DNA of 64,000 bases from an uncultured Saprospirales bacterium (GCA_937864265.1 CALMIR010000093.1:1-64000), one strand, 5' to 3'; shown: positions 1 to 9,052, counted from the stretch's first letter. Program-made: numbers and translations. Notes: a model not told the origin generated them from the letters alone.

Positions 1-2
1 AA

Positions 3-35
3 CCTTCCCCGCCTGCTGTTGTTACTCGTCCATGA
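3..35 (+). CDS. possible 3' tail of an upstream gene
   Basis: Frame 3 is open from the window edge and stops at TGA 33-35, overlapping the ATG of the desaturase gene as ATGA. An ATGA overlap is the usual sign of translational coupling, so an upstream gene of the same operon may end here. Only about ten codons are visible and no family can be recognised. Frame 1 is also open to about 111, so this is tentative. Confidence 0.3.
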   Translation, partial: PSPPAVVTRP

Positions 36-1498
36 AAAACACAACAACAGGTGTAATAGGCGCGGGTATAGCGGGATTAGCAGCGGCCGTACGCTTGGCC
101 AGCCACGGTGATTCGGTGCAGGTATTTGAAGCCAATGCCTTCCCGGGAGGAAAGCTTTCTCAGTTTCAACTGGGGGAATATCGCTTTGATGCCGGCCCCT
201 CGCTCTTCACCATGCCCCAATATGTGGATGACTTGTTCCGACAGGCAGGAGAAGACCCTGCGGAACATTTTCAGTACGAACGCTTATCCGTTATTTGTCA
301 TTATTTCTGGGAAGATGGCACCCGATTACAGGCCTATGCCGATCCTGACCATTTTGCACAGGAAGTTCATGAAAAATTAGGTGTTCCTATCCGCGCTATT
401 CAACAATCGTTGGATGACAGTCGCCGGAAATACGAACTCACTGGACGCATTTTTCTCGAAAAATCGCTCCACCGTTTGGATACCTGGCTGGATCAGAGGG
501 TTCTAAAATCACTGCTGGTTTTACCGACTTTAGATCTTTTCAGTACCCTGAATCGGGTCAACGAACGCCATTTGAAGCATCCAAAATTGGTGCAGTTTTT
601 TAACCGTTATGCCACCTACAACGGCTCCGATCCGTATAAAGCACCGGGTCTCTTGTCCATCATCCCGCACTTTGAGCAGCACATCGGCGCTTATTTCCCG
701 AAAGGGGGTATGCATGCCATCACAGAAGCGGTATATGAATTGGCGCGGCGAAAAGGGGTGGATTTTTCTTTTGAGACACCCGTCAAGGAAGTGATCGTTG
801 AGCAAAAACGGGCTATTGGCCTTAAAACGGAGGGCCAAACCCATCGCTTCGACCGGATCATTTGCAATATGGATGTGTTTTTTGCTTATGACAAACTATT
901 GCCCGGGCAAAAACAACCCAAACGCATCCTGAACCAGAAAAAGTCAACCTCAGCACTGATCTTTTATTGGGGCATTCGAAAAGTCTTTCCTGAATTAGGT
1001 CTGCACAATATTTTTTTCAGCGACAATTACCGGGAAGAGTTCCGACACCTGGCCGAAGGAAAAGTCTATGAAGACCCAACGGTTTACATCAACATCACTT
1101 CAAAATGCGAGGCTGGCGACGCTCCGCTTGAGGGCGAAAACTGGTTCACGATGATCAATGTACCTTTCATTGGTGGGCAAGATTGGGATGCCATTATTGC
1201 GAAAGCCAGAAAGGATATTTTGGCCAAGCTAAGCCGTATCCTGGGCCAAGAGGTAGAACCATTGATCGAGGTAGAAAGTCTTTTAGAACCCCGCAGCATC
1301 GAATCTCGAACAGCCTCGCACCTCGGCGCATTGTACGGTACCAGTTCCAACAACCGGATGGCCGCTTTCATGCGACACCCCAATTTTTCCCGCCGTATTC
1401 GCGACTTGTACTTTTGCGGGGGCAGCGTGCATCCGGGCGGAGGTATCCCCTTGTGCCTTTTATCAGCCAAAATAGTGGATGAGTTGATTGCAGGGTGA
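32..1498 (+). CDS. crtD: carotenoid desaturase, CrtD type (phytoene desaturase family)
   Basis: This is an FAD-dependent carotenoid desaturase of 488 residues, the usual size. The N-terminus has the dinucleotide-binding GxGxxG motif (G10, G12, G15) followed about 20 residues later by an acidic strand end (EANAFPGGK). A FDAGPSLFTMP segment lies near residue 54. The C-terminal CGGSVHPGGGIPLC stretch is the family's FAD/substrate signature. From memory of Bacteroidota homologues, the FDAGPSLF and ATYNGSDPYKAPG segments resemble the 1-hydroxycarotenoid 3,4-desaturases (CrtD) more than phytoene desaturase CrtI. The next genes, a CruF-like hydratase and crtZ, fit that reading: hydration at C1', desaturation at C3',4' and ring hydroxylation give saproxanthin- or myxol-type pigments. 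CrtI cannot be excluded without a tree. Confidence 0.8.
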   Translation: MKNTTTGVIGAGIAGLAAAVRLASHGDSVQVFEANAFPGGKLSQFQLGEYRFDAGPSLFTMPQYVDDLFRQAGEDPAEHFQYERLSVICHYFWEDGTRLQAYADPDHFAQEVHEKLGVPIRAIQQSLDDSRRKYELTGRIFLEKSLHRLDTWLDQRVLKSLLVLPTLDLFSTLNRVNERHLKHPKLVQFFNRYATYNGSDPYKAPGLLSIIPHFEQHIGAYFPKGGMHAITEAVYELARRKGVDFSFETPVKEVIVEQKRAIGLKTEGQTHRFDRIICNMDVFFAYDKLLPGQKQPKRILNQKKSTSALIFYWGIRKVFPELGLHNIFFSDNYREEFRHLAEGKVYEDPTVYINITSKCEAGDAPLEGENWFTMINVPFIGGQDWDAIIAKARKDILAKLSRILGQEVEPLIEVESLLEPRSIESRTASHLGALYGTSSNNRMAAFMRHPNFSRRIRDLYFCGGSVHPGGGIPLCLLSAKIVDELIAG

Positions 1499-1607
1499 GT
1501 TCGGGTACATTTATTTTTTAATCCTTTTCTTGAACTTTCTGCCTCAATTTTTATTTATGAACATGACTGCGATTGATAAAATCCAAAGCTAAAGCTAATC
1601 TTAACCA

Positions 1608-2273
1608 GTGAGCATTCCGATAAGCAAAACGATAAAATACGATACCAAAGTCCCCTACTCTATCCTCATTCTATGCCTATTTTATTTAGTTGGTATCATT
1701 GGTATTCTCCTGCCCATTCATCCCGATTTCATTTTATTGACCCCTTTCAACCTGATCCTATCCTTAGTGCTTGTTTTTTGGAACCACCCTGTTTGGGATC
1801 GCTTTTTTCCCTGGTTTATGGTCATTACCTATGTCTGGGGGTTTATGGCAGAAGTCATTGGGGTTCAAACTGGGCTTATTTTTGGAACGTACGTTTACGG
1901 CCCGGTTTTGGGATGGAAGCTGTGGGATACCCCGCTCCTCATAGGCGCTAACTGGCTGATGCTCACGTACTGCGCCGGGGTTGTGGTCAATTTCATGCTC
2001 AAGCAAACGCATTGGTTGCTGAAAGGCATCCTGGGGGCTGGATTGATGGTCGGCTTGGATTGGCTCATCGAGCCAGTAGCCATCCAATATAATTTTTGGC
2101 AGTGGGAAGAAGTTAAGGTCCCCTTGCAAAATTACCTGGGCTGGTTTTTAATCGCATTGCCCTTGCAATGGCTCATGGCATTTCGCTATGGCCAAATTCG
2201 CAACAAAGTAGCCCTTGCCTTGTTTATACTCCAAGTTTTGTTTTTCTTGATCCTGGGCATTTTTGGCCGATGA
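1608..2273 (+). CDS. cruF: carotenoid 1,2-hydratase-like membrane protein (CruF / DUF422 family)
   Basis: This is a polytopic membrane protein of 221 residues with about seven hydrophobic segments. It carries the carotenoid biosynthesis protein (DUF422/PF04240) landmarks: a G-x-x-F-G-x-Y-x-Y-G motif near residues 91-99, followed by PLLIGANW and a GLDWLIEP segment. Members such as CruF add water across the 1',2' double bond of monocyclic carotenoids. The start is GTG at 1608. Stop codons lie in frame immediately upstream (taa at 1590, 1596 and 1602) and no in-frame ATG is available. It is 109 nt downstream of the desaturase and 32 nt upstream of crtZ, so the three probably form one operon. Regiochemistry is inferred from the family and context. 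Confidence 0.75.
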   Translation: MSIPISKTIKYDTKVPYSILILCLFYLVGIIGILLPIHPDFILLTPFNLILSLVLVFWNHPVWDRFFPWFMVITYVWGFMAEVIGVQTGLIFGTYVYGPVLGWKLWDTPLLIGANWLMLTYCAGVVVNFMLKQTHWLLKGILGAGLMVGLDWLIEPVAIQYNFWQWEEVKVPLQNYLGWFLIALPLQWLMAFRYGQIRNKVALALFILQVLFFLILGIFGR

Positions 2274-2305
2274 TCTTTGATCCTTGACTGCTAAAAAGTT
2301 TCAAA

Positions 2306-2791
2306 ATGCTTACCTTACAATACATACTCATCACCTTAGCCGCTATCGTTGGCATGGAATTTATGGCCTGGTTTACACACAAATACGTCATGCACGGTTT
2401 GCTTTGGAATTGGCACGAAGATCACCACCAACCCAAACACCTCAAACACGGTTTTTTTGAAAAAAATGACTTGTTTTTCTTAGTGTTCGCAATCCCCAGC
2501 GCTATTTGCTACATGGTTGGTCTGGCTGTTCCTGGATATTTCTGGCTGCTTTTTGTGGGTATTGGTATTTCTATTTATGGCCTGATCTATTTCCTCATCC
2601 ACGATGTCTATATCCATCGCCGCTTCAATTGGTTCAAGCAATTGGACAGCACTTATTCGCGCGCCATATTAAGAGCACACGGCGCCCATCATGCCCATCA
2701 AACTAAGGAGGACGGCGAGTCCTTTGGCCTACTTGTGGTTCACCCCAAATATTTTAAAAAGCGACGGTCCTTTTCTAAGGACGCAGGCTAA
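2306..2791 (+). CDS. crtZ: beta-carotene 3-hydroxylase
   Basis: A 161-residue di-iron membrane hydroxylase. The histidine clusters of the CrtZ/fatty-acid hydroxylase superfamily are all visible: H25-x4-H30, H37-x2-H40-H41, an HDVYIH motif near residue 100, and an HGAHHAH motif near residue 125. Three or four hydrophobic segments hold the active site at the membrane. The enzyme adds hydroxyl groups at C3 of beta-ionone rings. Length and motif spacing are normal, and it is the third gene of the carotenoid cluster. Because the preceding genes act on an open (psi) end, the likely substrate is the single beta ring of a monocyclic carotenoid. Confidence 0.92.
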   Translation: MLTLQYILITLAAIVGMEFMAWFTHKYVMHGLLWNWHEDHHQPKHLKHGFFEKNDLFFLVFAIPSAICYMVGLAVPGYFWLLFVGIGISIYGLIYFLIHDVYIHRRFNWFKQLDSTYSRAILRAHGAHHAHQTKEDGESFGLLVVHPKYFKKRRSFSKDAG

Positions 2792-2803
2792 AAATCACTT
2801 CAC

Positions 2804-2835
2804 TTGCCAAAGAACTAACTTTCTTTGTATTTTTG
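2804..2835 (+). promoter_or_regulatory. Bacteroidota-type promoter
   Basis: TATTTTTG at 2828-2835 matches the Bacteroidota -7 consensus TAnnTTTG. A TTG at 2804-2806, 21 nt upstream, is a plausible -33 element. Transcription would begin near 2841 and serve the small gene starting at 2867. The box overlaps a possible TTG start at 2825, which argues for the GTG start at 2867. Confidence 0.55.
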
Positions 2836-2866
2836 CTGCTATACTTATAGTAAAATCTCAGCAGCA

Positions 2867-3412
2867 GTGGAAAACAAATTACTGGATCGGGTCTCGAAAT
2901 CGCTCAGCGTAGAACTTCCTGAACAGGATTCGCTGGACGATTATCTAGATGAAATACTCAAAGCCGTTCGTCCGCTGAGTGAAGACTTGCGGGAGCAAAA
3001 ATTCTATTTGAATAAATCCTGGCTGGAACTGCGGGACGACGAACATTTCCACGATGCCGTGCTCCATTTTTTCCACGAAGGTGGCGAGTACCTCCATTCC
3101 GTCAACGGCGATGTGTCTTCCGGTAGCTGGCGTTTTCTGGATTCCTCCAATAAGCTGATGATCAACGATGAATTATTTGATCTGGCCTTCCTCGATCCCG
3201 AGTTTTTTATCCTTTCCAAGCATGGAGATCAACAACGCTTGAAAAAAGCCAAATACTTTGTGCTGGTTTTTGAACCGATTGGGAGAAAGCTCGAATGGCG
3301 GGATGCTATGGAAAAACTTTTCAACAAATACCGCAACAGCAATAGTTTTTACATAACGCTGGCCATTATTATCCTTCTCATCATTGCTATTGTCGCTTTG
3401 ATGTCGTTTTAG
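2867..3412 (+). CDS. hypothetical tail-anchored protein
   Basis: A 181-residue protein of unknown function. I do not recognise the family. It has an acidic, helical N-terminal part (about residues 5-50), a middle mixed region and a single C-terminal hydrophobic helix (last 20 residues, ending VALMSF), which suggests a tail-anchored inner-membrane protein with its bulk in the cytoplasm. GTG 2867 is chosen as start because a TAnnTTTG promoter box overlaps the longer TTG-initiated frame (2825). The 75-nt gap and own promoter separate it from crtZ. A strong hairpin follows three bases after the stop. No function should be inferred from the carotenoid neighbours. Confidence 0.75.
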   Translation: MENKLLDRVSKSLSVELPEQDSLDDYLDEILKAVRPLSEDLREQKFYLNKSWLELRDDEHFHDAVLHFFHEGGEYLHSVNGDVSSGSWRFLDSSNKLMINDELFDLAFLDPEFFILSKHGDQQRLKKAKYFVLVFEPIGRKLEWRDAMEKLFNKYRNSNSFYITLAIIILLIIAIVALMSF

Positions 3413-3414
3413 AA

Positions 3415-3454
3415 AGTTTCAGGCCAGGCCTTCGTCATGACCTGGCCTGAAACT
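3415..3454. terminator. intergenic hairpin, probable bidirectional terminator
   Basis: Perfect 14-bp inverted repeat (3415-3428 with 3441-3454, arm AGTTTCAGGCCAGG) around a 12-nt loop. It sits 2 nt after the stop of the tail-anchored gene and downstream of the convergent symporter gene. There is no clear U-tract. Confidence 0.6.
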
Positions 3455-3512
3455 AGCCCGTCTTCTCCCGTGTTTTTCGCAGAATCAGCCGGGTAAAAAA
3501 CCTGAAACTAGC
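3446..3512. repeat. dispersed palindromic element, family A, copy 1
   Basis: The core is CCCG-tcttct-CCCGTG-TTTTT-CGCAGA-atcag-CCGGG, a slightly decayed nested palindrome. It is flanked by 12-bp direct repeats CCTGAAACTAGC at 3446-3457 and 3501-3512. Related copies lie at about 16758, 22069 and 38977 (inverted), with a degenerate relative near 59741. It lies between convergent genes and overlaps the 3415-3454 hairpin. Confidence 0.75.
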
Positions 3513-3522
3513 AACTCTTTCC

Positions 3523-5094
3523 TTAGTCGTGCATAGCAATCTCCCCCGATTTGATCTTACCCGTGTATTTTTTGTATGCTTCTTTCACTTTAGGAATCAA
3601 CACATATAAAGCTAATACATTGGGGAAACACATGGCAAAGATCATGGCGTCGCCGAAATCGAATACACTTCTCGCTGAAATAGCCGAACCAATGATAACG
3701 AAAATACAAAACAGGGTTTTAAAAATATTTTCCGACAATTTGGTTTCGCCAAACAAATAAGTCCAAGATTTCAAACCATAGTACGACCATGAAATCATGG
3801 TAGATAGCGCGAAAAGGATAACCGCTATGGATAAAATGATCGGAAACCAGGAGATAGTCTGCTCAAATGCAGAAGAAGTCAACGCAATAGCCGCTTCGTT
3901 GCCCCCGCCGGTACTAAATGACTGATAGGCCGCTTCCGCACCGATAGAACCATAATCAGACACCACAATCACCAAGGCCGTCATAGTACAAATCACGACG
4001 GTATCAATAAAAGGCTCCAACAAGGACACCACCCCTTCTGAAATGGGTTCATCTGTTTTTACGGCAGAGTGGGCAATAGATGCAGAACCTACACCAGCCT
4101 CGTTGGAAAAAGCTGCCCGACGGAAACCCTGTATCAAAACGCCCACTAAACCGCCGTACAAGGCATCTGCATTAAAGGCTCCGCTGAGTATTTTACCAAA
4201 GGCAGCAGGTATATCCCCGATATGATATATCAAAATAATCAGTGCCGCCAGTACATAGATACCTACCATACCTGGTACCAACTTATCAGTTACTCGGGCG
4301 ATGGATTTGATACCACCTAAGATAATAATCGCGACCAACCCCGCCATTACAGCGCCAAATATCCAGCCCTGGCCTGCCAGAAAGCTGTTTTCGCCACCAG
4401 TAACAGCTATCAATTGCTGAGTAGCCTGGTTGACCTGAACCATATTGCCGCCGCCAAATGAACCACCCACACAGGCGATGGCAAACATCACGGCCAATAT
4501 TTTACCAACAACCGCCCATCCAGGGCCTTTCTCTCTGAAGCCTTTGTCCATATAATACATGGGGCCGCCAGAAACAGACCCGTCCGGATTGATGTTGCGG
4601 TACATGACTCCAAGAGAACACTCCACAAACTTAGAGGACATCCCTAAAAGACCTGCCACAATCATCCAAAAAGTAGCGCCTGGCCCCCCCAGCGATACAG
4701 CAATTGCCACGCCAGCAATATTGCCCACGCCTACTGTACCTGATAGCGCCGCCGTTAAAGCTTGGAAATGAGACACTTCGCCTGAATCATTGGGATCGTC
4801 GTACTTTCCCCTTACCACATCAATGGAGTGGCGAAAAGCTCGAATATTGACGAAGCCCATATAAATGGTGAAAAACGCCGCCCCAGCAATCAACCATACC
4901 AAAACAAAAGGAATGGTAAAACCACCAAAAGATACCGTGAAGAAAACGACGCTCTCAATGGCTGTTGTAATCGGCTGAAAAAACGAATTGATTTTCTCAT
5001 CGGTCGTCATAGGTCTGTCCTGTACTTCTTGAGCCAGCAACAGCAAAGGCGTCAATAAACTGCTTACTAATACAGCGTAAAATTTTTTCATCAT
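3523..5094 (-). CDS. sodium:amino-acid (alanine/glycine) symporter, AGCS family
   Basis: A 523-residue polytopic inner-membrane transporter, normal length for the Alanine or Glycine:Cation Symporter family. It has an N-terminal signal-like helix followed by about ten transmembrane segments. Family motifs are clear: a [17 protein letters not shown] stretch near residue 118 (read here as [13 protein letters not shown]), [10 protein letters not shown] near residue 172, and [16 protein letters not shown] near residue 325. It should import a small neutral amino acid with Na+. The substrate cannot be told from sequence alone. The gene is monocistronic between a family-A repeat downstream and a family-B repeat just upstream of its start. 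Confidence 0.93.
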   Translation of the reverse strand: MMKKFYAVLVSSLLTPLLLLAQEVQDRPMTTDEKINSFFQPITTAIESVVFFTVSFGGFTIPFVLVWLIAGAAFFTIYMGFVNIRAFRHSIDVVRGKYDDPNDSGEVSHFQALTAALSGTVGVGNIAGVAIAVSLGGPGATFWMIVAGLLGMSSKFVECSLGVMYRNINPDGSVSGGPMYYMDKGFREKGPGWAVVGKILAVMFAIACVGGSFGGGNMVQVNQATQQLIAVTGGENSFLAGQGWIFGAVMAGLVAIIILGGIKSIARVTDKLVPGMVGIYVLAALIILIYHIGDIPAAFGKILSGAFNADALYGGLVGVLIQGFRRAAFSNEAGVGSASIAHSAVKTDEPISEGVVSLLEPFIDTVVICTMTALVIVVSDYGSIGAEAAYQSFSTGGGNEAAIALTSSAFEQTISWFPIILSIAVILFALSTMISWSYYGLKSWTYLFGETKLSENIFKTLFCIFVIIGSAISARSVFDFGDAMIFAMCFPNVLALYVLIPKVKEAYKKYTGKIKSGEIAMHD

Positions 5095-5106
5095 ACGAAT
5101 TAGTTC

Positions 5107-5165
5107 TGTGTAAAAAAATTGCTTCCCGATTTATCGGAAATATTCAATTTTTCTGCGTTACTAAA
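5107..5165. repeat. dispersed palindromic element, family B, copy 1
   Basis: It reads TGTGTAAAAAAATTGCTTCCC, then GATTTATCGGAA, then an arm ending TTTTTCTGCGTTACTAAA. It lies between the start of the symporter gene and the 3' end of the alkaline phosphatase gene. The arms match copies at 7729, 20081, 28737 (half), 37303 and 63303. Confidence 0.7.
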
Positions 5166-5326
5166 TTGGCTTTAAAACACGGCTCAGGTAATGTTTAACG
5201 TTCCTGATACCTGTTTATAGTTTTGTTTAAATGAAATTTGACTTCTTTCCTGAAGCCGTTAAGGTAAAAGTTTATTCTTATTCATTCAAAAAATCCAATA
5301 ATTATTTTGAATGGATAGCACAAATC

Positions 5327-6490
5327 CTATCTGGCGCTTAAATGGTGTTCCATATCCAATGCCTGCAACATTTTGTGATAAATCTCGGTGTTGTCATAAA
5401 TACCAGAAAACAAATAGGCGGAAGGGCCAAATGCAAAGACTGGCACCATGCTGGCTGTATGTCCATTGGTCGTAAAAGCCAGGTTTAGTTTGCCCATCTT
5501 GGAATCTGGATTGATAGCTGTTCCGCCGGTTTCGTGATCAGCAGTGACAATGACCAAGGTATCATCGCGTTTAGATGCAAATTGATACACCAATTTGATC
5601 GCCTTATTTAAATCGAGCGCCTCTTCAATCAATATATTGGCGTCGTTGGAATGCCCGCCCCAATCTATTTGAGACCCCTCGATCATCAGAAAAAAGCCCT
5701 TTTCACTGTGCCTTTCTAAAAAATCAAGTGCTTTCTCTGTTGCAAATGGCAGATAATCCCTTCCCGCCGCTGCCGTAATAGGGTGTTTATCGGCAGTAAA
5801 ATAAACAAAGTTTTGTTTGCTATTGATTCGAATGTCTTCCAATAATTCTGCGGAGTAATCAGACACCGCATAGCCTTTCTGGACTAACTCCTGATATAAA
5901 TCGCGCTCGTCGTTATCACGCCGATCAAAGTAACGCTTCCCCCCCCCGATCATAAGATCGATTTCAGTATCTAAAAAATCAAGTGCAATATCTTCGTATT
6001 GAACACGCATGGGGCGATGCGCGATGAAAGCAGCCGGCGTAGCATGAACTATGGTAGAAGTTACAACCATACCGGTTGCGTAGCCTTTGGTATCCAGCAG
6101 CTCCAATATGGTTTGACAGGGAACTGTATCGGCATTTACACCTATGGCTCCGTTGTATGTTTTTACACCACAGGCAAAAGCAGTAGCACTGGCTGCTGAA
6201 TCTGTAATCAAATCATCTGAAGAATGTGTTTTTTGGAAACCGATGACGGGAAATTGCTCTAAAGACAATTTGTTGTTATTGCTGTAGAGCGCCGCAGATA
6301 TTTGAGACAGCCCCATCCCATCTCCAATGATAAGAATGACATTTTTGGCCTTTTGCCCGGCTAAAGATTCTTGTAAAACTACAGGTGAGGGCATCTTGCA
6401 GGTGCCAATACTCGTTAACAACCAAACCAATAACAATCCTGAAACACTGCCCAGTCGTTTTTTCCTGTCTGAAATCACTTTTCTTTCCAA
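5327..6490 (-). CDS. alkaline phosphatase (PhoA superfamily), lipoprotein-like
   Basis: A 387-residue phosphomonoesterase. Metal and catalytic motifs are complete: IGDGMG (D57), the nucleophile serine in TDSAASATA (S98), EGSQIDWGGH, TADHETGG and NGHTA. The N-terminus has a hydrophobic segment ending in an SIGTC (C31) sequence that could be a lipobox, so export with possible lipid anchoring is likely. The start given is TTG at 6490. GTG four codons later (6478) is an equally good alternative that still keeps the signal peptide, and no ATG fits. It would release phosphate from organic esters. No Pho-box was identified. Confidence 0.93.
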   Translation of the reverse strand: MERKVISDRKKRLGSVSGLLLVWLLTSIGTCKMPSPVVLQESLAGQKAKNVILIIGDGMGLSQISAALYSNNNKLSLEQFPVIGFQKTHSSDDLITDSAASATAFACGVKTYNGAIGVNADTVPCQTILELLDTKGYATGMVVTSTIVHATPAAFIAHRPMRVQYEDIALDFLDTEIDLMIGGGKRYFDRRDNDERDLYQELVQKGYAVSDYSAELLEDIRINSKQNFVYFTADKHPITAAAGRDYLPFATEKALDFLERHSEKGFFLMIEGSQIDWGGHSNDANILIEEALDLNKAIKLVYQFASKRDDTLVIVTADHETGGTAINPDSKMGKLNLAFTTNGHTASMVPVFAFGPSAYLFSGIYDNTEIYHKMLQALDMEHHLSAR

Positions 6491-6612
6491 AGTCTTTATC
6501 CTGTGTTTTTAGATTTAGCAGAATAAAAATCTAAAATAGTTAAAAAAAACAAACAATCGTAGCTTTAATAAATTCTTAACACAAAAAAGTGGAATTTTAT
6601 TTGGAATGCCTG

Positions 6613-6620
6613 TAATTTTG
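6613..6620 (+). promoter_or_regulatory. promoter -7 box (TAATTTTG)
   Basis: TAATTTTG matches TAnnTTTG and ends 18 nt before the ATG at 6639. It overlaps the first in-frame ATG (6606), so translation from 6606 is unlikely. No convincing -33 TTG is visible. Confidence 0.5.
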
Positions 6621-6638
6621 CATTCAAAATATATCCTT

Positions 6639-7727
6639 ATGAACCTACGAGTGACCACCACAATTGTAGCAGCTCTGTTGTCATGGAGCCTGCCATCCAG
6701 TTTGGTTGGTCAGTCTTCTATTTTTGATCAAATGTATGGCGATGCCATTATCAATATAGAGATTGAAGCCAATCTGGAAGAAATTATCAACGAAAGACGA
6801 TCGGAAGAAGACCTACCAGCCATCTTTTCTTTAGCGTTGCCCAATGGGCAGCGGGAAAACTACGAAATTAAGCTGAAATCGCGGGGAAAATTTCGTCGCA
6901 GGGTATGCGAATTCCCTCCTTTGACCCTGAATTTTCCCAAAAAACGCCTCAAAGAGGCCGGATTAGCCGCCGATTTTGACAAATTGAAGCTCGTTACCCA
7001 CTGTTTGGACGACAAAATAATGGGTAACGATAACGTTTTGAAAGAGTACCTCGTTTACCAATTGTACCAACAATTGGCTGCCGAAAGTTATCGGGTTCAA
7101 CTTGCCAGAGTTACTTATGTAGATAGTGCTAAGCAGTTAGGGAAAATCAAGCGTTATGCCTTCCTAATTGAAGATACAGATGAAATGGCCACGCGCATTG
7201 GTGGCGAAGAATGCGAAGATTGCCGGGGTGCCCTTAGGGACTCGTTGGATAGTGTCATTGCCATGCGAACTGCCGTTTTTCAATACATGATCGGTAATGC
7301 CGATTGGGATATGGCGATGCTGCGCAACCTTAAAATAGTACGCACGCCCAATAAACCCTCTTGGATACCCGTACCCTACGATTTCGACTTTTCAGGCTTG
7401 GTAGCGACAAGCTATGCTGTTCCCAGTAGGGATCACGGCTTGCTTTCCATCAAAGAGCGGGTTTATTTAGGCCCGGCTTCTTCTGAGTCGCAGCTTGTTG
7501 AAACGTTGCGTCATTTTATACGCAACAAGCCTGCTATGTACAATACTATTGATCAATTCAAGCTACTCGACCGAGCCAGCAAGGACAATATGATTGCTTA
7601 CTTGGATACTTTTTTCGCTGAAGCAGACCAGATTGTTGAATCAAATACTGCACAACTTGAGGCATCCACTTTGTATCAACAAGCGACCAAAAATCTGGGG
7701 GGTTTTCAGACGAGTTATACGGAATAA
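6639..7727 (+). CDS. secreted CotH-kinase-like protein
   Basis: A protein of 362 residues from ATG 6639, which is preferred to ATG 6606 because a promoter box lies at 6613-6620. It has a clear signal peptide (about residues 1-25, ending SSLVGQ). The body resembles the CotH atypical-kinase fold: a KLKSRGKFRRR segment then NFPKK early on, a FQYMIGNADWDM segment in the middle, and VPYDFDFSGLV, where the D-F-D may bind metal. CotH kinases phosphorylate secreted proteins, and many bacterial relatives are uncharacterised cell-surface proteins. The assignment rests on motif resemblance only. There is no operon partner, and a family-B element begins right after the stop. Confidence 0.65.
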   Translation: MNLRVTTTIVAALLSWSLPSSLVGQSSIFDQMYGDAIINIEIEANLEEIINERRSEEDLPAIFSLALPNGQRENYEIKLKSRGKFRRRVCEFPPLTLNFPKKRLKEAGLAADFDKLKLVTHCLDDKIMGNDNVLKEYLVYQLYQQLAAESYRVQLARVTYVDSAKQLGKIKRYAFLIEDTDEMATRIGGEECEDCRGALRDSLDSVIAMRTAVFQYMIGNADWDMAMLRNLKIVRTPNKPSWIPVPYDFDFSGLVATSYAVPSRDHGLLSIKERVYLGPASSESQLVETLRHFIRNKPAMYNTIDQFKLLDRASKDNMIAYLDTFFAEADQIVESNTAQLEASTLYQQATKNLGGFQTSYTE

Positions 7728-7728
7728 A

Positions 7729-7830
7729 TGACGCAGAAAAATTAACTTCCCCATTTTGTCCTTACCTTAGCGAAGCCCGCTAGGGTAAGGACTTTGATCA
7801 ATCGAGAAGTAATTTTTTGCGCACTACTAA
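7729..7830. repeat. dispersed palindromic element, family B, copy 2 with inserted inverted repeat
   Basis: In inverted orientation the outer arms are ACGCAGAAAAATTAACTTCC and GAAGTAATTTTTTGCGCACT. Between them is a 15-bp inverted repeat with one mismatch, GTCCTTACCTTAGCG (7758-7772) and its partner at 7778-7792, with a 5-nt loop. The same inner repeat occurs in the copy at 63303. It starts 2 nt after the CotH-like gene. Confidence 0.75.
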
Positions 7831-7883
7831 GGAAGTATAAATGCTGCGATTTTCCCACACGATTTGTCAAAGAAGGGAATTAT

Positions 7884-9017
7884 TTATTCTCCCTTGTAAT
7901 ATTGCATACCCTGATTAGCCCGGTTGTTGTGATCAAACAAAGTGGCATTGTCCCAATGGGAGCCTTGCCCCCATTGGGTAGAGCAGGAGGTGGAAACCCA
8001 AGCTGGCTCCCAATAAATTAGCCCTTCCCCTCCCCCATCAACAATTTTCTTTTCCAGTGCTTTCAAATAGTCGAACTGGCCTTGCTCGCTAATCGGAAAG
8101 CCGGCCACTGCGGCATCCTGCCCCAATATATTATTCGCGCTGTCATTATTCTGCAAGGTAAAAGGGTAGGCTGTTTCGACAACCATGAGGCGCTTGCCGT
8201 AAGTTGTGGTAAGGGTTCGGATGGCTGTGGGTAGGTTTTCCATCGCATAATCCGACCAAAGCGGATAATAGGAAATTCCGATCCAATCATAATTTGTAAT
8301 ACCATTTTGTTGGGCTACCGCAAACCACCAAAGCGCGTTTTCAGGTTGGGCAATATGGAGCATGCTCTGGATATCTACCCCAAAAGTCTGGGCAGCATCC
8401 CGTACAGCTTGGAGGCCTCTGTTGAAAAGGAAGGCATTGCGCGTCCAATCTATGCTGTTATAGGTTTTATTGGGGTCCTGAAGAATCTCTGCATTGGTTT
8501 CATTGCCCACCTGAACATATTCAGGCAGCAAACCCGCATCATTTAGCTGTTTTAGCACCTGAAAAGTATAGTTGTACAGCGAATCGCCCAAAACAGACGT
8601 ATTATTCACAACAGGCAACCAGGCAGCAGGAACCTTTTGTTTGGCAGGATCTGCCCAATCATCGGAATAATGAAAGTCGAGCAATACCGGGATTTGAAGC
8701 GCTTTTGCCCTTGAGATGGTCTTTTTCACATCTTCCAGCGTTGAATAGGCTGTCCAATCGGGGTTATGCCAGAGGCGCACGCGGATCAGGTTGGTACCTG
8801 CTTCCTGAAAAATTTGGTAGGGATCTTTTTTTGTCCCCGTTTCATCGAGGTATTGCGCCCCGCAATCCAGCATTTCATTTACATACGATAAATCGCCCCC
8901 CCGGAAAAAGGATGGATTTTCCTTTGGGGTTTCTTCTTCGGTCATGGGCGATTCATCCGCTTTTGAGCAGGCTCCCAAGAGCAAAACGGCCAACAACAAA
9001 ACGTTTAAAAATTCCAT
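7884..9017 (-). CDS. arabinogalactan endo-beta-1,4-galactanase, GH53 lipoprotein
   Basis: A 377-residue GH53 glycosidase. Its landmarks are GGDLSYV near residue 40, IRVRLW near 78, LDFHYSDDWADP near 113, the acid/base glutamate in VQVGNE (E173) and the likely nucleophile in VVETAYP (E281). A signal peptide with lipobox LLGAC (C17) predicts a surface or periplasmic lipoprotein. It cleaves beta-1,4-galactan side chains of pectin or type I arabinogalactan. It starts 35 nt after the stop of the Nudix-type regulator gene on the same strand, so the two are probably co-transcribed and the regulator likely responds to a galactan- or arabinose-derived signal. Confidence 0.93.
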   Translation of the reverse strand: MEFLNVLLLAVLLLGACSKADESPMTEEETPKENPSFFRGGDLSYVNEMLDCGAQYLDETGTKKDPYQIFQEAGTNLIRVRLWHNPDWTAYSTLEDVKKTISRAKALQIPVLLDFHYSDDWADPAKQKVPAAWLPVVNNTSVLGDSLYNYTFQVLKQLNDAGLLPEYVQVGNETNAEILQDPNKTYNSIDWTRNAFLFNRGLQAVRDAAQTFGVDIQSMLHIAQPENALWWFAVAQQNGITNYDWIGISYYPLWSDYAMENLPTAIRTLTTTYGKRLMVVETAYPFTLQNNDSANNILGQDAAVAGFPISEQGQFDYLKALEKKIVDGGGEGLIYWEPAWVSTSCSTQWGQGSHWDNATLFDHNNRANQGMQYYKGE

Positions 9018-9052
9018 ACGCGTCTTTTAAAAATTTACCCAAGCAATATGGA

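Noticed and set aside
2825..3412. Longer form of the tail-anchored protein starting at TTG 2825
   Set aside because: A TAnnTTTG promoter box overlaps this start; GTG 2867 lies downstream of the likely transcription start.
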